Below, one piece after another: positions 49,573 to 58,918 of a stretch of 64,000 bases of DNA. The stretch spans positions 1 to 64,000 of the forward strand of contig CAUYTY010000011.1 of the NCBI GenBank assembly GCA_963575655.1. Reading direction: 5' to 3'. The position numbers and the translations under genes were made by a program. The DNA comes from Gammaproteobacteria bacterium (lineage in GTDB: Bacteria; Pseudomonadota; Gammaproteobacteria; CAIRSR01). How positions within the stretch are numbered: position 1 is the first letter of the stretch; each line of letters opens with the position of its first letter. The notes below the pieces were generated by a model. The model did not search any database. It was not told where the DNA came from and saw nothing but the letters and a program-made list of their open reading frames with translations.

Positions 49573-50223
49573 CTAGGATTCAGAGTGACGGCAAAGCCCT
49601 TGCTCCACGGCGATGACGGCTGCCTCTACCCGTGAATGGACCCCGAGTTTACGAAGGATGGCCTTAACGTGGAGTTTGACGGTACCGTCTGAGATACCCA
49701 ACTCGCGACCAATAACCTTGTTGCTTTGACCCTCGGCTAGATGGCGAAGGATCTGCTGTTCTCGAGGAGTTAATTCGGCGAGGGGAGTGTTGTGTAGACC
49801 GCTACGGTCATCCCCTTTGATCACCCGCGCCAGAACCCCCGCCAGGTCTGGGGCAACCACCATCCCCCCGGCCACGATCTCGCGCAGGGCATCGACCAAT
49901 TCATCCGGCTCCATATCCTTGAGCAGATAGCCGTTGGCGCCGTTACGCAGGGCGTCGACGAGGTCTTGCTCCTCACGGCTGGTGGTTAGCATTACCACCG
50001 GCACCGTAACACCACGCCGCCGCAGCACTTTGAGGACTTCCCCCCCCTCCATGCGCGGCATCCGCATGTCGAGCAGTATGATGTCCAATTTCAATTCTGT
50101 GGCCAGACGCAGTCCTTCCTCACCGCTGCCTACCGAGCCGACCACCTGGATCGACCGACGTTCCAACAAACTCTCCAGACCAGCCCGGAACAAGGCATGA
50201 TCATCAATTAGCAGTACGCGCAT
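49573..50223 (-). CDS. NarL/FixJ-family response regulator
   Basis: A 216-residue regulator. The receiver domain has LLIDDHALFRAGLESLL, the phospho-acceptor Asp in IILLDMRMPRMEG and Lys in YLLKDMEP. The LuxR-type HTH is at about residues 150-210 (LTPREQQILRHLAEGQSNKV, IGRELGISDGTVKLHVKAIL). It binds DNA after phosphorylation by the adjacent kinase. ATG 50223 is preferred over TTG 50229; the kinase stop is only six bases upstream. Confidence 0.93.
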   Translation of the reverse strand: MRVLLIDDHALFRAGLESLLERRSIQVVGSVGSGEEGLRLATELKLDIILLDMRMPRMEGGEVLKVLRRRGVTVPVVMLTTSREEQDLVDALRNGANGYLLKDMEPDELVDALREIVAGGMVVAPDLAGVLARVIKGDDRSGLHNTPLAELTPREQQILRHLAEGQSNKVIGRELGISDGTVKLHVKAILRKLGVHSRVEAAVIAVEQGLCRHSES

Positions 50224-50229
50224 GGACAA

Positions 50230-52248
50230 CTAGGCCTCTTTGGAATACTGATTCTCTTGGGCGGGAGGGATAGGGGCACAGGTAAGTTCAACCCGAGTAC
50301 CCTCGCCGGGTTCGCCTTCCACCCGTAATGTCCCTCCCAGACGACGTGCCCGCTCCTGCATGATGGACAGTCCCACATGCTCTCCGGGTAGAGGCTGGCG
50401 ATTGGCATTTACCAGGCCATTACCATCATCTTCTACCAGAATGCGGTAACCACTCGCCTTTTCGCACTGCAACAACAGCCGCACATTACGTGCCCCACTG
50501 TGTTTACGAATGTTGGTAAGCGCCTCCTGAACGATATGGAGGACTTGCACCTCTTGATCTGGGCTCAGATTAAGCTGCTGACACTCGTTATGGAAGAAGG
50601 CAGCGATCTGCGTCTCACGGCGGAAACCATCCAACATCTCTTCCAAGGCGGGGATAAGTCCCCGTTCGTCCATGCGAGCACGGAAATGAACCAGTAACTC
50701 TCTCAGTTCGGTGTGGGCCTCTTCCACCCCAGCACGGATGGTGCGCACTTCGCCTAACGCCCCCGCATCTGTTCCTTTCTCCAGTGTCTCCTCCAGCATC
50801 TTCGACTGGAAGCGTAACCCCGCCAGGGTCTGTGCCAAAGAATCGTGGAGTTCGTGAGCGAGCATGGTACGTTCTTGGATAATGGAAAGGCGCTTGGCCT
50901 CCGTGTCCAGGCGCGCTTTTTCCACCGCCATCCCTAGGTGTTTACCGATACTGGTCAACAATTCCTTCATGTCCTCACGTTGGGTGAGCCCCGACGGGTC
51001 GAGGAACAGGTTGTAGATCCCTAACACTCGGTCACGATACATCAAAGGGACTGCAATAACCTCGATGCCCTCAATTGGAAGGAGCGGACGATTATTCAAT
51101 TTGGCGCAGAGACGGATATCAGGTTGGCTCTTCAGCTCCCCCGAGGTCACTGCGCTACCGCACAGGCAACGTGTCATCGGTACCAGGCGTTCGCGCTCGA
51201 CAATATCCGGGTCCAGGCCAAAACTAGCGACTAAGCGCATCTGATTATCACTGGTAACCAAGCGGACCGTTGCTGCCACCGCCCCAACCAATTCGGTAAG
51301 TGTGCGCAAAAAGCGGGTCAACAGATCATCCATATCGCGCGCACTATTAATGCTTGAGGCAATATCGTAGAGAACTTGAAGGGAATGGGTTTTCTGAGCC
51401 AGACGTTCGGTTTGGTGACGGACCTGATTATCCATGTCTCGGGTCAGGACCTGCAGGTCTGATCCCAACGCATTAATATCTCTGGCGAGTTCAGCAAAGT
51501 CTCCGCGTGCGGGGGCGGGGATACGTGCAGAAAGGTTACCACCGCGCATCCGGCTTGCCCAATTACGCAAGTGAGCGAGTGGTTCCAAAAGTTGGTGATT
51601 GACCCGCATTACAATCACCACGGTGGCCATAGCTCCAAGTAGCAATAACATTACCTGAGCCATAAACAGCAGTGAGGATTGGGTACGCACCGCCTCCGTC
51701 GCTTCCTCGCTAATCGAATCTGTCTCCCGTACCAGGACATGGGCGGTTTTGCGCACCTCAAGCCAGATCTGCGGGGTTGTTTCACCAAATAAAGACTGCA
51801 AGCTGGGACGGTATCGGGTCTGCCAATGTTCGGTAAGATTGAGTAGGGCACTCTGGGCCGGCGAAGAACGCCAAGGGACCTCGGTCTCATTGATGGTGAC
51901 TGGCATCCGTAATTCGACCATAAGCCGACGGAGTCGGCTGTCGAATTCGTCTAGGACCGTTCGTAAACGGTGCATATCGGTGGGAGGAGCAGCAAGATCA
52001 AGGATATAACGTGATTGACGCTGGAGATCGCCAACGCCCTCAAAGAGGGAGGAGTGATAGACCGTCTGTTGCATGATTAGCAACCCGACGAACCCCACCA
52101 TAAGCAAAATAATGCCAAGTGCCGCCAATGGTTGCATCAGGGCGCGGTTGGCGCTACCGCGTCTTCCCTTGCGTCGCCATCCATGGGCTGGGGGGGCCAT
52201 CCATAAGGCAAGCGAACGGATACTCTTGGGGTTGGGATCTGGTTTCAC
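50230..52248 (-). CDS. NarX-like sensor histidine kinase with a GAF Cys cluster
   Basis: A 672-residue kinase. TM1 is at 41-59, a periplasmic four-helix-type sensor domain at about 60-190, TM2 at 193-215 and HAMP to about 268. A GAF-like domain at about 300-450 contains Cys361, Cys363 and Cys381 in RCLCGSAV...RLC. The HisKA_3 phospho-acceptor is His468 in AHELHDSLAQ, and the ATPase has EALTNIRKHS and DDGNGL. It signals to the NarL-type regulator whose gene follows at once. The ligand is unknown; the Cys set could bind metal, haem or a cluster. Confidence 0.92.
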   Translation of the reverse strand: MKPDPNPKSIRSLALWMAPPAHGWRRKGRRGSANRALMQPLAALGIILLMVGFVGLLIMQQTVYHSSLFEGVGDLQRQSRYILDLAAPPTDMHRLRTVLDEFDSRLRRLMVELRMPVTINETEVPWRSSPAQSALLNLTEHWQTRYRPSLQSLFGETTPQIWLEVRKTAHVLVRETDSISEEATEAVRTQSSLLFMAQVMLLLLGAMATVVIVMRVNHQLLEPLAHLRNWASRMRGGNLSARIPAPARGDFAELARDINALGSDLQVLTRDMDNQVRHQTERLAQKTHSLQVLYDIASSINSARDMDDLLTRFLRTLTELVGAVAATVRLVTSDNQMRLVASFGLDPDIVERERLVPMTRCLCGSAVTSGELKSQPDIRLCAKLNNRPLLPIEGIEVIAVPLMYRDRVLGIYNLFLDPSGLTQREDMKELLTSIGKHLGMAVEKARLDTEAKRLSIIQERTMLAHELHDSLAQTLAGLRFQSKMLEETLEKGTDAGALGEVRTIRAGVEEAHTELRELLVHFRARMDERGLIPALEEMLDGFRRETQIAAFFHNECQQLNLSPDQEVQVLHIVQEALTNIRKHSGARNVRLLLQCEKASGYRILVEDDGNGLVNANRQPLPGEHVGLSIMQERARRLGGTLRVEGEPGEGTRVELTCAPIPPAQENQYSKEA

Positions 52249-52333
52249 GTTCGGTTGTTTATTTGCTGGTTTGTCTGTTTTTCAATCTGCTCCCAGCGAT
52301 TAAACCGGGAGATTTGATAAATTTCTGAGGAGC

Positions 52334-52777
52334 CTATCCCTCTCCTCCACCTTCCGATGTGGATGGAGCGATGGGCTGCCCTAAAAGCGCAATTTCTCGC
52401 TGGAACAATTCTGCATCGCCTAGGTTGAGTTCCACCAAACGTCGTAGGTGGGTAATGCTATCAAGATCGAGTGCCCGACAGCGGAGACCAACATTCTTCT
52501 CATGCACGTAGGCTACCTCGGTATCCATCGAGATGATGGTATCAACCTCGTCCAGGAGCAATTCCAGCTTGACCCTCTCTCCACGGTTTAGAATTCCGCA
52601 TGTCTTTTCTGTGGGTAGAGGGGAATCAACCTCTGACAGTTCTATCAAGGCTCCTTGCAGGCACAGGTCAAGCAAAATCACCTCAATTACCTGGTCCCTT
52701 CGAGTTATCTGCGCCCGAGTATCGAAGGGTACCCGAGTGAAGCGACGCCGTTCTGATGCACTGCTCGTTTCTTTCAT
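52334..52777 (-). CDS. PilZ-domain protein
   Basis: A 147-residue protein with the c-di-GMP motif ERRRFTRVPFD at about residues 10-20 (RxxxR) and a later LLDLCLQGALIEL segment corresponding to the second PilZ motif (D/NxSxxG, here DLCLQG, so imperfect). A C-terminal extension follows. CGGAG lies seven bases before ATG 52777; the longer frame to 52966 is rejected. It lies upstream of the sensor kinase on the same strand, 86 bases away, and may be cotranscribed with it. Confidence 0.82.
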   Translation of the reverse strand: MKETSSASERRRFTRVPFDTRAQITRRDQVIEVILLDLCLQGALIELSEVDSPLPTEKTCGILNRGERVKLELLLDEVDTIISMDTEVAYVHEKNVGLRCRALDLDSITHLRRLVELNLGDAELFQREIALLGQPIAPSTSEGGGEG

Positions 52778-53330
52778 CAAAATCTCCGGGAAACCCCTGC
52801 CATCAAGTAGGCAGGTGAGAGGAAGAATATGCCGATTTTTCCCGGCGCACTGTCCTAGAAAACTAAGCATCAGTTCCGCAGGGGTAACCTCCCAGAGGGA
52901 GGGGAAAACGGTTAGGTCAGTCCGGTGTAGCCTGAGATACATCAGCCATTTTTGTTTGTTTTTCAAAAGGATATGTTATGGCAGTTGGTGCCTCGCTACG
53001 GAATCCTACCGAAGTGGATGTCAGGAGAAATCCTTGTTGGAACGGTCCAACCTCTGGTTGGACATTATGACAGCCACTAGAACAAACCGCGAGGGGAGTT
53101 CCAATCTGCCAGTCTTAGGCGAAGAGAGTGCGGGATGCACGATATGGTAAACACTTGTAAGTCATCACACCACCTTCCATGGATTGAAATTAGCAGCCAA
53201 ATTTATAAGACGGCTACTATTTGTCACAACGCTGCTCCATCGATATGGTCAGAAATCGTCGGGGAGCTGGCCACCATTCCGACAGAGAGTGTCGGAATTC
53301 AGGCATCATCGGTGGTACACCTGCGTGTAA

Positions 53331-53376
53331 CCATTCACCTCCTCCCAACGGGAGGGTGGGTGAACGGTTATTCCTG
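53331..53376. repeat. Short palindrome with family 2 ends
   Basis: GTAACCATTCACCTCCTCCC pairs with GGGAGGGTGGGTGAACGGTTA around CAAC. It corresponds to the outer arms of the elements at 6595 and 31828 without their centre. Confidence 0.6.
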
Positions 53377-53403
53377 CGTTCTTCCTCATGGTCGAATTAA
53401 GCC

Positions 53404-53424
53404 ATAGGTAATCACTTGAGTTAT
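53404..53424 (-). repeat. Isolated MITE family 1 end at the rnr stop
   Basis: ATAGGTAATCACTTGAGTTAT directly precedes the rnr stop codon on the plus strand. It is an imperfect copy of the family end. Confidence 0.5.
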
Positions 53425-55632
53425 TTATGGGCCTTTCCTTTTCTGCTTTTTTCTTTCGCCGCAGAAAGCGACTGCTGTTGGCATGAAATCGATCTTGCGA
53501 TCGTCCAAATTTACCGCAACGACCTTGACTCGGAGTGGGTCACCTAAACGGAAAATATGCCGAGTGTGTTCGCCGGTAAGACGATGATGGATCGGATCGA
53601 AATGATAATAATCGTTGGAAAGACTGGTAATGTGGACCAATCCTTCTACGTGGATATCCTTGAGTTCTACAAATAATCCAAAAGCGGTTACGCTACTTAC
53701 CACCCCATCAAATTCTTCTCCGACCTTGTCTTGCATATATTCGCACTTGAGCCAACTGACTACATCCCAGGTGGCGTCATCGGCGCGTCGTTCCGTCATC
53801 GAGCAGTGCTCACCGAAACGCTCCATATCGATACCGCTGTAACAGAACTCGCGTGGTAGTTTACCTGCCAAGACGTGACGAATCGCTCGATGAACCAGTA
53901 AATCGGGATAACGGCGAATCGGTGAAGTGAAATGGGTATAGGCGTTGAAGGCAAGCCCAAAGTGGCCTTTATTCTCTGGGCTATAGACGGCTTGGCTAAG
54001 GCTGCGCAACAAGACAGTCTGAATTAGATGAGCGTCGAGACGTCCCGCTACCTGCTCAAGGACATTAGCGAAATCCTTGGGTTGGGGTTCATCCTCACCT
54101 CCCAATGTTAGTCCCAGCGCATTCAGGAATTGGTGTACCTTGTCGAGTTTGACCGGGTCTGGCCCTTCGTGGATGCGATAGAGAAGTGGAATACGGTAAG
54201 AGGTCAAGAATTCTGCTGCGGCCACGTTGGCCGTAATCATGCACTCTTCAATAATGCGGTGGGCGTCATTGCGGATTACCGGTACAATACGCTCAATCTT
54301 GCGATGCTCTCCAAAGACAATACGTGTCTCGAGCGTGTCGAAATCGATAGCTCCGCGTCCATCACGGCGTTTGCGTAGAACTTTGTAGAGGGCATGTAAA
54401 TGGAAAAGATGAGGGACGAGAGTGGAATATCGTTGACGCAACGGGGCATCGCCATCGAGGATCGCCGCTACTGTCGTATAGGTCAGTCGTGCCGCAGAGC
54501 GCATTACCGCTGGGAAGAATCGAAAGGCACGTACTTTGCCGCGTGAACCGATATGCAGCTCGCAGGTCATGCACAATCGATCCACCTCCGGATTGAGTGA
54601 GCATAAACCGTTGGAGAGAACCTCAGGGAGCATGGGAATGGCTCGCTCCGGGAAGTAGACTGAATTGCCGCGATTCAAAGCCTCCCGGTCAAGGGCGCTA
54701 TCGGGGGTCACGTAGGTCGAGACATCGGCAATGGCCACGAGGAGTCGCCATCCCTTTCCCTCGGGTTCGCAATAGACTGCATCATCGAAGTCCCGTGCAT
54801 CCTCACCGTCAATGGTGACCAGAGGCAGTGTGCGCAGATCTTCACGACCACGAGAAGCCTCTGCTGAAACCTCAAAGGGAAAAGCTGCTGCCTCTTGTTC
54901 TACCTCCGGCGACCAGGTGTCCGGTAGCTCGAAGGCGCGGATGGCGATATCAATTTCCATTCCCGGCGCAAGATGTTCGCCCAATATCTCTACCACTTTA
55001 CCAATGGGTTGGCGGTAGCTAGTGGGTTGCTCCAGGATTTCGACCATGACGATCTGGCCCGACTGAGCCTCACCGCGATGCTCGATAGGTATCAAAATAT
55101 CGCGGTGGAGTCGCTTTTCGTTGGGGACCACGAAAGCAATGTTGCGCTCTATCAGGAAACGTCCCACGGCCTTGTGGACCGCGCGCTCCAGTACCTCTAC
55201 TACCGCGCCCTCGCGTCGTCCGCGTTGGTCCACCCCGACGACCTGGGCCATGATCCGGTCTCCGTGCATCAGGGAGGCCATCTGGCGGGCGTGGAGGAAA
55301 AGATCTAGTCCCCCGTTGTCGGGGATGAGAAATCCATAGCCATCGCGGTGGGCAGTCACTCGCCCTTTGACGAGGTCCATCCTCTTGGGTAGGCCGTAAC
55401 CCTCGCGACGGTTGCACACCACTTGGCCGTCGCGCTCCATGGCCCGTAGTCGTCGGCGCAGGGCCTCCTGGTCTTGGTCGCTCGACAGCCCGAGTTCTTC
55501 GGCCAGGGTGGATTCCGTCAGAGGTAGTTGGCGCTCCGCCAAGTGGGTAAGGATGAACTCTCGGCTGGGGATGGGGTGTTCGTATTGCCGCGCTTCCCGT
55601 GTGGCAAAGGGGTCCGATTTTAGTTTTGACAT
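53425..55632 (-). CDS. rnr: Ribonuclease R
   Basis: A 735-residue exoribonuclease. It has an N-terminal winged-helix segment (REFILTHLAERQLPLTESTL), cold-shock domains, the RNB catalytic centre with TIDGEDARDFDDAVY (the metal-binding Asp residues) and HFTSPIRRYPDLLVHR, and a C-terminal S1 domain (GEEFDGVVSSVTAFGLFVEL). It degrades structured RNA 3' to 5'. The family start is ATG 55632; five residues of a longer frame are dropped. The short C-terminal tail ends KKQKRKGP, less basic and shorter than in E. coli. Confidence 0.95.
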   Translation of the reverse strand: MSKLKSDPFATREARQYEHPIPSREFILTHLAERQLPLTESTLAEELGLSSDQDQEALRRRLRAMERDGQVVCNRREGYGLPKRMDLVKGRVTAHRDGYGFLIPDNGGLDLFLHARQMASLMHGDRIMAQVVGVDQRGRREGAVVEVLERAVHKAVGRFLIERNIAFVVPNEKRLHRDILIPIEHRGEAQSGQIVMVEILEQPTSYRQPIGKVVEILGEHLAPGMEIDIAIRAFELPDTWSPEVEQEAAAFPFEVSAEASRGREDLRTLPLVTIDGEDARDFDDAVYCEPEGKGWRLLVAIADVSTYVTPDSALDREALNRGNSVYFPERAIPMLPEVLSNGLCSLNPEVDRLCMTCELHIGSRGKVRAFRFFPAVMRSAARLTYTTVAAILDGDAPLRQRYSTLVPHLFHLHALYKVLRKRRDGRGAIDFDTLETRIVFGEHRKIERIVPVIRNDAHRIIEECMITANVAAAEFLTSYRIPLLYRIHEGPDPVKLDKVHQFLNALGLTLGGEDEPQPKDFANVLEQVAGRLDAHLIQTVLLRSLSQAVYSPENKGHFGLAFNAYTHFTSPIRRYPDLLVHRAIRHVLAGKLPREFCYSGIDMERFGEHCSMTERRADDATWDVVSWLKCEYMQDKVGEEFDGVVSSVTAFGLFVELKDIHVEGLVHITSLSNDYYHFDPIHHRLTGEHTRHIFRLGDPLRVKVVAVNLDDRKIDFMPTAVAFCGERKKQKRKGP

Positions 55633-55634
55633 CG

Positions 55635-55663
55635 TTGACAACACCAATCCTGCTGGATAGAGT
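55635..55663 (+). promoter_or_regulatory. Sigma70-type promoter of tRNA-Leu
   Basis: TTGACA (55635-55640) and TAGAGT (55658-55663) are 17 bases apart. The promoter points at the tRNA at 55697 and starts three bases beyond the rnr start codon, so rnr and the tRNA share a compact divergent region. Confidence 0.6.
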
Positions 55664-55696
55664 GCGCACTGTACTGGTGGTGCGCGGTTGTGACAA

Positions 55697-55783
55697 GCCG
55701 AGGTGGCGGAATTGGTAGACGCGCTAGATTCAGGTTCTAGTGGGGGTAACTTCGTGGAGGTTCAAGTCCTCTCCTCGGCACCA
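55697..55783 (+). tRNA. tRNA-Leu (CAG)
   Basis: Class II tRNA: acceptor GCCGAGG with CCTCGGC, D-loop with GGAATTGGTAGAC, anticodon CAG in GATTCAGGTTC, a long variable arm, T-loop GTTCAAGTC and an encoded CCA at 55781-55783. It is divergent from rnr. Confidence 0.95.
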
Positions 55784-55859
55784 ATTATTCATTGAAGATT
55801 TAAGTTGAAGATGATAGCGGGTATCCGCGATACTTGTACATCTCCCGCATATAAACACC

Positions 55860-55907
55860 AAAAAAAACGGCGGTCCGTCTATTAACGACGGACCGCCGTT
55901 TTTTTTG
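55860..55907. terminator. Strong bidirectional intrinsic terminator
   Basis: AAAAAACGGCGGTCCGTC pairs with GACGGACCGCCGTTTTTT across a seven-base loop, with A- and T-runs on the two sides. It ends the tRNA-Leu transcript and would also work on the other strand. Confidence 0.92.
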
Positions 55908-56004
55908 GCGCATAATAGTGTCGAGCACGCCCCTTTACTGTTCTTGCAACGATGGGAGAGGGGGCTTCTTTTTCGAAACATTGCCCAGTATCGTACAGAG
56001 GTCA

Positions 56005-56817
56005 ATGATGGTAACCATCGCTGAATCGGATCTTACCGCCTTTCAGGGCAACCCTACAGAGAAATGGACGACAGAGCGGGTGGTATCCATTCATCACTGG
56101 ACATCGACGTTGCTATCCTTCCGCATTACGCGCGTGCCCAATTTCCGTTTTACGCCGGGGCATTATGCGCGGTTGGGGTTGGTGATCGACAACGAATTAG
56201 TTTGGCGTCCTTATTCGCTAGTGTCGGCGAGCGATGATGACCACCTCGAATTCGTTTCTGTATTAGTCCCGGGAGGCGTTTTCTCGACCAAACTTGAAAA
56301 ACTGTGCGTTGGAGATGAGATTAAAGTTGATAAATCTTGCTATGGTTTTCTCACTGTCGATCAATTAGCGACCGGGAAGGATCTATGGTTGCTGGCGAGC
56401 GGAACCGGTATTGGACCGTTTGTCTCGATCCTGCGCAGTCCAGCATTGTGGCAGGCGTTTGAACATCTTATTGTGGTCCACAGTGTGCGTTATTCCGTTG
56501 AACTCACCTACCGCGACGAAATCGCTGCTATTCCCAATGAGATAGCATTTGCTGGAGCTAGGGCACGACTGTGTTATCTTCCCGTCATTACCCGTGAACC
56601 CGGTGCCAGCGAACTTACTGAGCACATTCCCCTGCTTCTCATGGATGGTCGATTGGAACAGGCGGCCGCCGTATCGCTCAGTGTCGCTACCTCGCGACTT
56701 ATGGTCTGCGGTAATCCGCAAATGACGCATGAATTACGACAGTTACTAAGTTCGCGGGGATTTGTAACCAGTCGTCGTGGGATACCCGGACAGATGGCCT
56801 TCGAGAAATACTGGTAG
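56005..56817 (+). CDS. fpr: Ferredoxin/flavodoxin-NADP reductase
   Basis: A 270-residue FAD/NADPH enzyme. The FAD site is RPYSLVSAS, the NADP site has LLASGTGIGPFVSIL, and LMVCGNPQMTHELR and a C-terminal KYW are typical of the Fpr type with two-residue aromatic end. It passes electrons between NADPH and ferredoxin or flavodoxin, and often supports oxidative stress responses. AGAGG lies before the ATG pair at 56005/56008; either could be used. It is monocistronic. Confidence 0.88.
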   Translation: MMVTIAESDLTAFQGNPTEKWTTERVVSIHHWTSTLLSFRITRVPNFRFTPGHYARLGLVIDNELVWRPYSLVSASDDDHLEFVSVLVPGGVFSTKLEKLCVGDEIKVDKSCYGFLTVDQLATGKDLWLLASGTGIGPFVSILRSPALWQAFEHLIVVHSVRYSVELTYRDEIAAIPNEIAFAGARARLCYLPVITREPGASELTEHIPLLLMDGRLEQAAAVSLSVATSRLMVCGNPQMTHELRQLLSSRGFVTSRRGIPGQMAFEKYW

Positions 56818-56878
56818 CGGATCTGCCTAACTGCGATTAATCGTGGACGTTCCCTTCGCATAACATTGGGATATTGGT

Positions 56879-57991
56879 TCAAAGGAGATTAGTCAAACGA
56901 CTTGATATTGCTTTTAATCGCTCTTGGATACTGATGTTGGTATTTTCAATGGACATAAAATCTTCAATTCCTTCATTAATAATCTTCAGCAAAAATTCTT
57001 CCTGAGTATCGGTCAGTCCCATGGAGATGAGTGCGGTATTGATTGTGGCATTCAATTCGGAGATGGCTACATAGGTCATAATGTGTTGCCGTTGTTGTTT
57101 CTTCTCAATCTCAGAGAAGATCTCGGCGATTTGCCTAATTACGCTGCGGATGGCCTCGGTTCTGGCTAATGCCATCACCCCGATCTCTACCGTTCCGCAT
57201 AAAATTTCGAGATGCTCGGACAGCCGACGGCAACGATCTGGATCGTTTTTGGGCATATTGTTAATCAACAACGAGACACTTGGATATGCAATCGAGAGGC
57301 GTGACTTATATTGCAGGACGCGATCCATGGATGCCAATAAGCCGATAACAGATAATTCAAGGGGGGTGCTTTCTGCCCGGTTGCTGCGAGTAATCTGTTG
57401 ATCTAAAACACGAAGCTGAACTGTGCCGGTTACCCCATAGTCTGAGATCGCATGTAGCATCGCGTCGGTAAAAGAGGATAGGTCGTTGCACCCTTGAAGA
57501 GACCGCAGGCATTTTGTCAGGATCCCCATTTCCCCCAGCGATGTTTCTGCGGTAATCGCAGTTTGGCTGGCATCTTGGGCCAATATTCTGAGCGTACTGT
57601 GGTCCCAGTATAATTGAAGAAGGTGGGCAACCTTGGCTCGAAGTTCTGCGGCGATAAAAGGTTTCGTAATATAATCAGCACCGCCTGCCTCGTAACCTTT
57701 GATCCGATCTTCAGAGCTATCGCGTCCCGAAACAAAGATCACAGGAATTTCGGCGGTACTTTCCTGGGTCTTGATCATCCTACAAATTTCATAACCATCC
57801 AAATTTGGTAATTGAACATCGAGCAATATCAGATGATGGGGGCGCGCTGCAAGTGCGGCAATGCAATCATGACCACTGCTCGCGACAGTAACCTGGTAGT
57901 CACAGGTAAGTTCCTCGGCAATCAGTTCTTGCATGATGGGTTCGTCTTCAACAACAAGAACTAGTGGTTTACTCATATCCACCATTCTCAT
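56879..57991 (-). CDS. Response regulator with a long uncharacterised C-terminal region
   Basis: A 370-residue protein. The receiver domain (about residues 9-125) has VVEDEPIMQELIAEEL, the phospho-acceptor Asp in LILLDVQLPNLDGYE, FVSGRDS and YITKPF. The remaining 240 residues are mostly helical. They contain a segment LSSFTDAMLHAISDYGVTGT (about 170-190) that could be a small sensor-like fold, then a C-terminal helical part (EIFSEIEKKQQRQHIMTYVA). No DNA-binding, GGDEF, EAL or kinase motif is visible. GGGAG precedes the start. Convergent with fpr. Confidence 0.85.
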   Translation of the reverse strand: MRMVDMSKPLVLVVEDEPIMQELIAEELTCDYQVTVASSGHDCIAALAARPHHLILLDVQLPNLDGYEICRMIKTQESTAEIPVIFVSGRDSSEDRIKGYEAGGADYITKPFIAAELRAKVAHLLQLYWDHSTLRILAQDASQTAITAETSLGEMGILTKCLRSLQGCNDLSSFTDAMLHAISDYGVTGTVQLRVLDQQITRSNRAESTPLELSVIGLLASMDRVLQYKSRLSIAYPSVSLLINNMPKNDPDRCRRLSEHLEILCGTVEIGVMALARTEAIRSVIRQIAEIFSEIEKKQQRQHIMTYVAISELNATINTALISMGLTDTQEEFLLKIINEGIEDFMSIENTNISIQERLKAISSRLTNLL

Positions 57992-58243
57992 TTTGATCTC
58001 CCAAATAATAAACTTTAGGTGTCGGTAGCGATCTTCAAGCTTTGGCTATCGTTTCGTCAGCAGCCACGTCCCTGCGCAATTATCCTTCCCCACGCTAGCA
58101 TCATGACCATCAAGTTAGAGTTTCTCAAAGGCCTGTTTCTATGTAAGGTAAGTCTTGCCCCATCCTCGGCTTAATTATCAGTGGTGACAACTTGATCTAG
58201 GAACCATTGGCGGTTGTTTGCAGGGGACAATTGTTGATAACAA

Positions 58244-58412
58244 TAGACATTATCGGAAACCCAAAACCTCACCCCCCGCCCCCCTCTCCTTAACAGGAGA
58301 GGGGGAGATTTTTTGCCTGTTCCGTTCAGGAGTTAAGCATAACAACGGAATAATTCTCCCCCTCTCCTGTTAAGGAGAGGGGGGCGGGGGGTGAGGTTTC
58401 CGATAATGTCTA
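58244..58412. mobile_element. MITE-like element with long GC-rich arms, family 3
   Basis: TAGACATTATCGGAAAC at the left and GTTTCCGATAATGTCTA at the right are perfect inverted ends. Pairing continues inward through CCTCACCCCCCGCCCCCCTC and TCCTTAACAGGAGAGGGGGA on the left arm (about 60 bases). The centre has no ORF. Single ends recur at about 6490 and 60303, and a short version at 42683. Confidence 0.85.
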
Positions 58413-58589
58413 ATATGTCCTGCGCACATTAATCCTGACGCAGCGCCCACATTCAAGGTTCGTTGTGAGCGGTGAGGTGATAGCGGGAAATAGACTTATC
58501 TTCTGGCGGGGTGCGGGTAGAGGCGAGAATCTTTTATCTAAGACTTTGAGTTTGTCAGTAGTTACTGCTCCAAAGAGGCGCACCCAAAA

Positions 58590-58625
58590 CCAGGAATCCT
58601 TCGGCCTTAGTCGCAGAATTCCTGG
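58590..58625 (-). terminator. Terminator of the small secreted-protein gene
   Basis: On the minus strand CCAGGAATTCT pairs with AGGATTCCTGG and is followed by TTTT. It begins 24 bases after the stop codon of the gene at 58649. Confidence 0.6.
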
Positions 58626-58648
58626 CAATTTATGAACGAACGCTATAG

Positions 58649-58912
58649 CTATTTCCAGCCGGCTTCTTTATCGCATGCTTCCCGCTCAGCGACGTGTTTC
58701 TTTTCCCATTGGGTGATGGACTGGTTTTCATTGTCGTCCATTTTATTATTCATGCAGGTACAATAGGTTTTGACGACTTCCGCAGAGACATTGGCGCCAA
58801 CATTGTCGGCGATGCACTGGTTAATCCATTTGGCATCGTCGCTACCTGCATAGGCGGCACTGTTTGCTATCACGGTAGCGGCTAGGAATAGGGTGCGGAC
58901 AGAAAGTTTCAT
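58649..58912 (-). CDS. Small secreted protein with paired cysteines
   Basis: An 87-residue protein. Residues 1-22 are a signal peptide (VRTLFLAATVIANSAAYAG), and the mature part has four Cys: CIADNVG, CTC in KTYCTCMNN, and REACDK. The even Cys number suggests disulfides in the periplasm. GGAG sits six bases before ATG 58912, the preferred start. I do not recognise the family. It is monocistronic with its own terminator. Confidence 0.7.
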   Translation of the reverse strand: MKLSVRTLFLAATVIANSAAYAGSDDAKWINQCIADNVGANVSAEVVKTYCTCMNNKMDDNENQSITQWEKKHVAEREACDKEAGWK

Positions 58913-58918
58913 CTTCAT

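Larger units (their letters stand above)
52778..53424. other. Gap between the PilZ and rnr genes
   Basis: No gene is recognised. Features seen: the small hairpin CCAACCTCTGGTTGG near 53049, ATTCCGACAGAGAGTGTCGGAAT near 53276 (arms ATTCCGACA and TGTCGGAAT), a family 2 palindrome at 53331-53376 and a family 1 end at 53404-53424 touching the rnr stop. Confidence 0.5.
57992..58648. other. Gap upstream of the response regulator with an inverted-repeat element
   Basis: It contains the family 3 element at 58244-58412 and the hairpin at 58590-58625. No gene is recognised. Confidence 0.55.
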
